Source of the DNA: CAZWBR01 sp964404205
GTDB taxonomy: Bacteria; Bacteroidota; Bacteroidia; Bacteroidales; Prolixibacteraceae
DNA length: 19,842 bases
Direction: 5' to 3'
Assembly (NCBI GenBank): GCA_964404205.1
Contig: CAYOJD010000060.1
Location: 1 to 19,842 of the forward strand
Each line of letters starts with the position of its first letter. Within the stretch, counting starts at the first letter, position 1. This document shows, one piece after another, positions 14,440-19,842 of the stretch. The notes below the pieces were generated by a model, which searched no databases, had not been told where the DNA came from, and saw only the letters and a program-made list of their open reading frames with translations. Made by a program: the position numbers and the translations under genes.

Positions 14440-14916
14440 ATGGCTATCGAAACAGAACGCAAATTTCTGGTGGTCGGCAACAGTTGGCGCGATGCTGGCG
14501 AGGCTGTTCATTATGCACAGGGTTATCTTGTTGCCGATTTGGGGCGAACAGTCAGGGTTCGCATTGCCGGAGAACAAGCTTTTATCACCATTAAAGGGCC
14601 CACTGATGGCATTTCGCGTGCTGAATTTGAGTATCCAATCCCGTTAGCCGATGCATCGGAAATGCTGAAGCTTAGCCCTTTCCCCATTATCGAAAAATAC
14701 CGGACTAAAATTGTCTGGGAAAATAAATTATGGGAAGTCGACCAGTTTGAAAGCGAAAACAAGGGGCTTATCATGGCCGAGATCGAACTCACGGAACCCG
14801 ATGAACCCTTCTCGTTGCCTCCGTGGATTGGGGAAGAAGTTACCGGCGACCCACGCTATTTCAATTCCTATCTTTCGCAAAATCCATATTCGACGTGGAA
14901 AAACGAAATGCCGTAA
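14440..14916 (+). CDS. CYTH-domain protein (triphosphate tunnel metalloenzyme)
   Basis: This 158-residue protein has the ExExK signature of CYTH/TTM enzymes at its N-terminus (E4, E6, K8 in ETERKFLV). Alternating charged strands follow that would line the tunnel: RVRIAG (39-44), FITIKG (48-53), EFEYPI (62-67), EKYRTKIVW (84-92), WEVDQFE (98-104) and MAEIELT (112-118). Small bacterial members of this length are usually inorganic triphosphatases or related hydrolases needing Mg2+ or Mn2+, and not adenylate cyclases; the exact substrate is not deducible. No signal peptide, so cytoplasmic. It starts 3 bp after the Dabb gene. A consensus promoter between it and the next gene suggests the following gene is transcribed separately. 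Confidence 0.9.
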   Translation: MAIETERKFLVVGNSWRDAGEAVHYAQGYLVADLGRTVRVRIAGEQAFITIKGPTDGISRAEFEYPIPLADASEMLKLSPFPIIEKYRTKIVWENKLWEVDQFESENKGLIMAEIELTEPDEPFSLPPWIGEEVTGDPRYFNSYLSQNPYSTWKNEMP

Positions 14917-14927
14917 TTGCCGGCGTA

Positions 14928-14958
14928 TTTGACTTAAAAATTGTTGTCATTACCTTTG
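14928..14958 (+). promoter_or_regulatory. Consensus Bacteroidota promoter for the PafA-like gene
   Basis: TTTG (14928-14931) and TACCTTTG (14951-14958) match the -33 and -7 consensus (TTTG / TAnnTTTG) exactly, with a 19-nt spacer. The ATG is 14 bp after the -7 box, so the transcript would have a leader of only a few bases. This also supports 14973 as the start codon. Confidence 0.75.
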
Positions 14959-14972
14959 TCAAAAATATTGCT

Positions 14973-16613
14973 ATGTTCAGGAATCTTGCTCTAATCCTTC
15001 TCCTTCTTTTGCCGTTGTTGAGTAGCGCACAGGGACACACGACCGTTTCGGCGGTATCGCCCCGCATTATCGTCGGAATCGTTATTGAAGATATGCACCC
15101 CGACTATATTGAACGTTATTGGAACAAGTTTGGCGAAGATGGGTTTAAAAGGATTTATTCGATGGGGTATATTTGCGCCAATCATCACATCGACAATTTA
15201 ATACAACGGCCATCGGTGGGAATGGCAACCCTTTCGACCGGAGCAACGCCATCGAAACATGGTATTGTGGCCGATAAATGGATTGACCGTTTGCGCAACA
15301 AAGAGACCGATTGCGTGGCCGATAATTTTTACACTACAGTTGGCTCCGATTCGAAAGAGGGCGAACGTTCGGCAAAATGGCTGATGACCCCTACCATTGG
15401 CGACCGGATGAAGTTGGTAACCAAAGGAAAAGCACGGGTTTTTAGTGTGGCCATGAATGATATTCCAGCCATCTTTGCAGCCGGACATTCGGCTGACGGG
15501 GCCTACTGGCTCGATAATACCAATGGCAAGATGATTTCGAGTTCGTGCTATGTATCTACTTTCCCGGGTTGGGCCATCGATTTCAACAACCTGAAAATGG
15601 CAGATTCTTATCTCAATCAACCCTGGACACCCCTAACAGACCCGATCAATTATTTCGAGAGCATTGAAGATCCGGCATTGGGCAAAACGGGTTATTTGGG
15701 TAAATACAAAAATTTTCCATACAACCTTGCCCTGATAGGCAAAGAGGCAGGTTATCTGTATCGTTTACTGAAAACAACTCCATATGCCAATACATTGGTT
15801 AAAGATTTTACCATCCAGTTGATTCCGAAAGAGAGGCTGGGGTACGATCAGATTCCCGATATTCTTACGGTAGTATTCTCGTCAATGGATGCAGAGCGCT
15901 ACGCTTTTGGGGCCTTTTCGACCGAAATGCAGGATACTTACATGCGCTTGGACAAAGATATTGCCGAGTTGCTGAAATATCTTGAAAACGGATATGGCAC
16001 TGACAACCTGCTGGTTTACCTCACTTCCACCACCAGTTTTTCCTACCCTTCTGAATTTTTGAAAGATCGGTATAAGTTTCCTACCGGGACATTCAACCCA
16101 GATGGTTCGGTGGCACTGCTGAAATCGTATCTCAACATTAAATATGGCGAAGGCGATTGGATTGAGCTGTATAATTATCAGCAGATTTTTCTCAACCGGT
16201 CGCTGGCCGAAAAAAAGAAGATCGACATTCAGGAGATGCAGACTGTGGTTGCCCAGTTTATGAACCAGTTCGAGGGAATTGCTTATGCAAAGGCCGCTTT
16301 CGAGCTCGAATCGGATAATTTCTTAGGCGGACCGCTGGAGAGTTTTCAAAATAATTACAACATCAAACGTTCGGGAGATGTATTAATTCGTTTCGAGGAT
16401 GGATGGCTACCCAAAGAGAAATACAAGCCAATTGATTATACCGACTGCGACCAGGTCCCGCTCGTTTGGTTCGGGGCTGGCATCAAAAAGGGAACGACAT
16501 TACGACATACCAGTGCCACCGATATCGTCCCTACAATTGCAGCATTTTTGGGGATTGTACCACCCAACAGTTCGAACGGCGAGGTCATCACCGAGATATT
16601 GCCACAGAAATAA
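14973..16613 (+). CDS. PafA-like alkaline-phosphatase-fold secreted protein, predicted inactive
   Basis: This 546-residue protein has a signal peptide (to about residue 19). Its segments align with the PafA/type I phosphodiesterase family: RIIVGIVIEDMHPDY (31-45), SVGMATLSTGATPSKHGIV (81-99), AGHSADGAYWLDNTNGK (170-186), ILTVVFSSMDAERYAFG (297-313) and TSATDIVPTIAAFLGI (513-528). The catalytic residues known for PafA appear to be lost. The nucleophile Thr79 aligns with P80. Zinc ligands Asp38, His309, Asp352, His353 and His486 align with E39, Y310, T353, T354 and Q494; only Asp305 (D306) remains. Asn100, Lys162 and Arg164 align with D101, N162 and I164. The ATG at 14973 is chosen because it gives the signal peptide and follows a consensus promoter; the frame itself is open further upstream. 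The fold assignment is firm; the loss of activity is an inference from manual alignment. Confidence 0.85.
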   Translation: MFRNLALILLLLLPLLSSAQGHTTVSAVSPRIIVGIVIEDMHPDYIERYWNKFGEDGFKRIYSMGYICANHHIDNLIQRPSVGMATLSTGATPSKHGIVADKWIDRLRNKETDCVADNFYTTVGSDSKEGERSAKWLMTPTIGDRMKLVTKGKARVFSVAMNDIPAIFAAGHSADGAYWLDNTNGKMISSSCYVSTFPGWAIDFNNLKMADSYLNQPWTPLTDPINYFESIEDPALGKTGYLGKYKNFPYNLALIGKEAGYLYRLLKTTPYANTLVKDFTIQLIPKERLGYDQIPDILTVVFSSMDAERYAFGAFSTEMQDTYMRLDKDIAELLKYLENGYGTDNLLVYLTSTTSFSYPSEFLKDRYKFPTGTFNPDGSVALLKSYLNIKYGEGDWIELYNYQQIFLNRSLAEKKKIDIQEMQTVVAQFMNQFEGIAYAKAAFELESDNFLGGPLESFQNNYNIKRSGDVLIRFEDGWLPKEKYKPIDYTDCDQVPLVWFGAGIKKGTTLRHTSATDIVPTIAAFLGIVPPNSSNGEVITEILPQK

Positions 16614-16644
16614 TCCGCGGTTTGGGCTTCTGCCATCTGGCACA

Positions 16645-19600
16645 TCAGGGTACAATCATCTTCTCGGTTTTAATACCGGCTTTGTCGCGGAGACGAAGAA
16701 TAAAATGACCTTTCCCCGTTAAGAAAGTGGCTGATGTACCATTAATTGCTCTTTCAATAATCTTTTGTCCGGCCAGATTATAGATAGAAATATAACCATC
16801 GATAATTTTGGGCGACTCCAGACGGATTTCATCGTTTACCGAATAGATACGAAATTCATCGATTGGCACAACCGGTGGGATTTCTACTTCGGTTAACTCC
16901 AGGGCAAACCGGTTGAGTTGTTCGCCAGCTGGCAAAGCAACCCTGAGTGATTGATTTTGCCGAATATCGATAGATTTATCCAATACCTTGTCAACCAACA
17001 TGACCGAGATATTGTCGGGGATAACACCTTCCAATTGGGCAGAGAGTTCGACCTGCGCATTATCAGTAAGTGATATCATAACCGGGAATGAACCAACCAG
17101 CGTTTGGCAACGACTGATGGCCACTCGTTGGTTATCGGTGACAAATGCCAGTTGCGGCACGCCCGGTTCGTGGTAAAAAAGTTTCTTGGAATCTTCGGTA
17201 ATTATAAAGTGGTCGTTGGCTGATGGGCAAAACTGAATGGCCACCGCATCTGAGCCATTGGGCCCGATTGCCCTGATTCGGACAATTGGTTCATTCGTTG
17301 CTATCTCTTTCAGAAAATATTGTTCCGAAGAAACCACTTTACCAATATCAAAAAGTAGACTCCCGGCGGAAATTGATTCAATGAAAAAACCTTGCATAGG
17401 AGCAAACTGGTCGGTAAAATCGACAACCGAAGTTACCCCGTCTGAAGCGATTGCAATATAACTTTTTTGGTTGGGATCAAACAAATATGCGGTCCCTGTT
17501 GTCGTTTGCTTTTCCAATTGTGTCCAATTCAAAGCACCCAGAAAGGGATTTCCGACAAAGTTCCAATTGTTCCCGTTAGGCGAAAAATAAAGCGGTTTTA
17601 TCAGCGACGTTTTAATGGGCAAGCCACTGAACGTGAGTGTTGGTTCTTCGCGGGTACCGAAAAATCCATACCCTGTTCCCGGGATGAATAGCTTTGTCGT
17701 ATCAGCAATATATTCCCACGACGATTGATCGACAGGTTGGCTATTGTTGTAATCAATCATGTAAACCAAGCCCGTCAACGGTTTGAATATGCCCGATGTG
17801 ACACCATTAACCGGAGGAGTCAGAAAAAGCCATTTCCCGGCTGACATTTTCCGCTGACTGTAAACCAGACAGTTATCTGGCAAATAATCTTGTCCTAAAA
17901 GCGAGGCATCCGATTCGAGTACCAAACTTTTGCAATAACCGGTAGCCGATATTTGGGGAGAGAAGAGCTTTCCTGCCGGGATGATTGCCTTTAATGTATT
18001 ATCTGGAATGCCACTACTCCAGTTTGCAGGATTGTCCCATTCAGAAGAAACTGCACCCAACCATACCGTTGAAGGCGACGATGCGTTCAGTGTTTGGTTG
18101 AGATTGAGAGCTCCTGCTGTCGCCAATTGCGGCACATTCCACAAAAAATCATTATAACATGAGCCTTGCCCACTCAATTGCAAGGAGTAGCCAATTGTAG
18201 TTGAAGTTGTTTCCTGAGTTGGTAGATTTTCAGATGTCATCCCGGAAGCAATGCCGTTGGTTGCCGAAAAGCTTCCGCCATAGCTTAGGAATTGGATTAC
18301 TTTGTTTTGATAGCTCAACACTACACCATCAGGGCCATTTTGTATCCCTGGTGCAGCCACAGAGAAGAGATCAAAACCATTGCTGGTGCTACCCGGCACA
18401 GAAGGTAAACTCTTGGTTGAATAGCTTTTACCATCGCTTCCATTATAAAGGATGATTTGGAAGTCGGTTAACAGATAATTACTGCTCTTTTCGATAACAA
18501 TTTCAATCATTTCGTCGCTGTCGGTACCGCTGTTGTCGTAATGAATTTCGTTGATCCAGCCATTTACACCCGACTGTAATGGTGTAATTAATTGAACAGA
18601 AGGAACAGCACCGTCGGTTTTGTAATTGATGGCTTCGTTACTGCCTTTGTATGGAAAAATCGATGCCTGCCAAATAGTTTCGAACCCAGGTAAAGTAATT
18701 GTAGTCTGGCTACCGGAATTGACAAGTTTGGTCAGTGTACCATCAACTCCTTCAACATCCTCACTTTCAACGATACCATCAACCGGAAAAACAACATGGG
18801 TATTATTTTTGACTATGCGTATTAAATATCCATCAGGTAGAATTCCCGTTGTTGCAGAAGTCCAATACAAATTGAACCGGCTGATTTCACTATCGCTTCC
18901 ACTTCTGAAAGATGAAGGATAGTCCGTCGGTTCGTCAGCAAGCGGAGATAGAGTTGTAACATCTCCTGTCTGATACGGGCTTTCGAGAGAACCAGAAGCA
19001 ATAACACGTATCGACTTTACCCTAAAATAATAAGGAGTCGCCGCATCAAGTCCTGTCAGTTCCTTCTCCAATACATTTCCGATATCAGCGCTGAAAACCG
19101 GTGATGCATAATCACTGCTTTTACTTACTTCGAGCCAATAAGATGTGGCCTTCTCAGCAGCATCCCATTTCAATATTAACCGATCTTGCTTCACAGTGGT
19201 TACCAATAGATTTGAAGGAGTTGGAGGAATGCCTTCGGTTATGGCAAAATAATTTTCAGCCGATGTACTAAGTTGCATGGAATTGTCGGTAGCTGTGATT
19301 ACATAAACATAATTGCCCACATCCAACGCTGGGAGATCGGCTTCCCAGTTGCTTAATGAGGAATTTGTAAGCGCAATTGTCTGTTCTTCGATAGAAGTTT
19401 TTCCGAATTTAAGGTAAACTTGCGTAATCACACCATCATCTGTTGCCACGACAACAATATGGTTTTGATTGGCTGATACAATGTCTGTCATTGGATTTGG
19501 GGTGAAGGTAACTGTGCCAATTACAGGATTGGGATCTGAATCGTACAATGCATCGGGGGGTGTTTCGGGTCCTGGAGTTGGAGGTTGGGGAGGAGTAACT

Positions 19601-19668
19601 TGTCCTCGAAGAGAGATTGCCGTGAACAATAGAAACAATCCAATCGTAACCTGAAATATCGTTTTCAT
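16645..19668 (-). CDS. Multidomain T9SS-exported protein with FN3, lamin-tail and sorting domains
   Basis: This 1007-residue protein has a signal peptide (to about residue 22) and a Pro/Thr-rich linker (24-42). Next come an Ig-like region (about 48-145) and a fibronectin type III domain (about 150-243, with ILKWDAAEKATSYWLEV and ATPYYFRVKS). A second FN3-like region spans about 255-360. A lamin-tail-like domain (about 370-500) opens with GWINEIHYDNSGTDSDEMIE. The segment WLGAVSSEWDNPANWSSGIPD (about 537-557) is typical of large Bacteroidota surface proteins. A type A T9SS C-terminal sorting domain (about 935-1007) contains ISIYNLAGQKI and ends KTEKMIVP. It should cross the outer membrane by T9SS and be anchored or released. 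No enzymatic domain is recognised, so an adhesive or structural role is more likely. It converges with the PafA-like gene (31-bp gap). Confidence 0.88.
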   Translation of the reverse strand: MKTIFQVTIGLFLLFTAISLRGQVTPPQPPTPGPETPPDALYDSDPNPVIGTVTFTPNPMTDIVSANQNHIVVVATDDGVITQVYLKFGKTSIEEQTIALTNSSLSNWEADLPALDVGNYVYVITATDNSMQLSTSAENYFAITEGIPPTPSNLLVTTVKQDRLILKWDAAEKATSYWLEVSKSSDYASPVFSADIGNVLEKELTGLDAATPYYFRVKSIRVIASGSLESPYQTGDVTTLSPLADEPTDYPSSFRSGSDSEISRFNLYWTSATTGILPDGYLIRIVKNNTHVVFPVDGIVESEDVEGVDGTLTKLVNSGSQTTITLPGFETIWQASIFPYKGSNEAINYKTDGAVPSVQLITPLQSGVNGWINEIHYDNSGTDSDEMIEIVIEKSSNYLLTDFQIILYNGSDGKSYSTKSLPSVPGSTSNGFDLFSVAAPGIQNGPDGVVLSYQNKVIQFLSYGGSFSATNGIASGMTSENLPTQETTSTTIGYSLQLSGQGSCYNDFLWNVPQLATAGALNLNQTLNASSPSTVWLGAVSSEWDNPANWSSGIPDNTLKAIIPAGKLFSPQISATGYCKSLVLESDASLLGQDYLPDNCLVYSQRKMSAGKWLFLTPPVNGVTSGIFKPLTGLVYMIDYNNSQPVDQSSWEYIADTTKLFIPGTGYGFFGTREEPTLTFSGLPIKTSLIKPLYFSPNGNNWNFVGNPFLGALNWTQLEKQTTTGTAYLFDPNQKSYIAIASDGVTSVVDFTDQFAPMQGFFIESISAGSLLFDIGKVVSSEQYFLKEIATNEPIVRIRAIGPNGSDAVAIQFCPSANDHFIITEDSKKLFYHEPGVPQLAFVTDNQRVAISRCQTLVGSFPVMISLTDNAQVELSAQLEGVIPDNISVMLVDKVLDKSIDIRQNQSLRVALPAGEQLNRFALELTEVEIPPVVPIDEFRIYSVNDEIRLESPKIIDGYISIYNLAGQKIIERAINGTSATFLTGKGHFILRLRDKAGIKTEKMIVP

Positions 19669-19794
19669 AGCGGTTTAGTTTAGTTGCTAATACCTTATTG
19701 AAAAACACTTATCACAAGTTACAACATTAAACCAATTTAAGTCAACAGTTTAAGCATAAATTTTCAAGAGTAGCCACAGTTTATTACAACAAAC

Positions 19795-19825
19795 GAGCCC
19801 CGCTCCTTATCCGGGAACGGGGCTC
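19795..19825. terminator. Strong hairpin, probable terminator near the window edge
   Basis: GAGCCCCG (19795-19802) and CGGGGCTC (19818-19825) form an 8-bp perfect stem. The flanking AAAC and GTTT can extend it around a small bulge. On the minus strand it is followed by GTTTGTTGT. It probably ends a gene lying to the right of the window; only weak T-richness follows it, so direction is uncertain. Confidence 0.55.
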
Positions 19826-19842
19826 TGGTTTAAACGGGCGGC

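Noticed and set aside
14823..14972. 50-residue N-terminal extension of the PafA-like protein
   Set aside because: It overlaps the CYTH gene and the consensus promoter, and would bury the signal peptide.
1..19842. Phage, transposon, CRISPR, defence or biosynthetic cluster
   Set aside because: No transposase, integrase, repeats with spacers, defence genes or multi-enzyme cluster were seen. The genes look like ordinary Bacteroidota chromosome content.

Overview
The window looks chromosomal and comes from a member of the Bacteroidota, probably a T9SS-bearing Bacteroidales/Marinilabiliales-type organism. The reasons are a large secreted protein with a type IX secretion (T9SS) C-terminal sorting domain, a TPR/LytS-type kinase with a LytTR regulator, a TlpA/DUF4369-type lipoprotein, a small RRM RNA-binding protein, a GH29 fucosidase, and -7 promoter elements of the TAnnTTTG type instead of Shine-Dalgarno/-10 signals. 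Nothing in the window looks like a phage, transposon, CRISPR array, tRNA or rRNA. Species cannot be named from this sequence.

Layout. Bases 3-341 are the 3' end of an ornithine aminotransferase, whose stop region overlaps the convergent end of a minus-strand cobalamin-type ABC importer operon (btuF-btuC-btuD order, 3022 down to 334). That operon is preceded by a clear AdoCbl/cobalamin riboswitch (about 3345-3130, minus strand) with an enlarged peripheral region. Next on the minus strand come a small exported protein of unknown function with tandem 3' hairpins, then a LytTR response regulator and its TPR-containing histidine kinase (6723-3989). A divergent intergenic region with two good inverted repeats separates this from a plus-strand TetR regulator and a stand-alone KAS III (FabH-like) gene, ended by a strong terminator.

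From 8977 the plus strand carries a GH29 alpha-L-fucosidase, an exported sugar isomerase-like TIM barrel, an RRM protein, a TlpA-like thioredoxin lipoprotein and a DUF2721 membrane protein. A CutC-family gene (minus) then faces a plus-strand group: a Tat-type Dabb protein, a CYTH protein and a PafA-like alkaline-phosphatase-fold protein. The right side is filled by a 1007-residue T9SS cargo protein on the minus strand.

The most interesting observation is the PafA-like protein at 14973-16613. Its fold-defining segments are easy to align with the PafA alkaline phosphatase family. However, the nucleophile, five of six zinc ligands and the three substrate-binding side chains all appear to be replaced. 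It is therefore predicted to be a secreted pseudo-phosphatase with another, unknown role. Also worth attention are the expanded cobalamin riboswitch, the palindrome overlapping the tetR promoter, and the perfect inverted repeat before the kinase gene.
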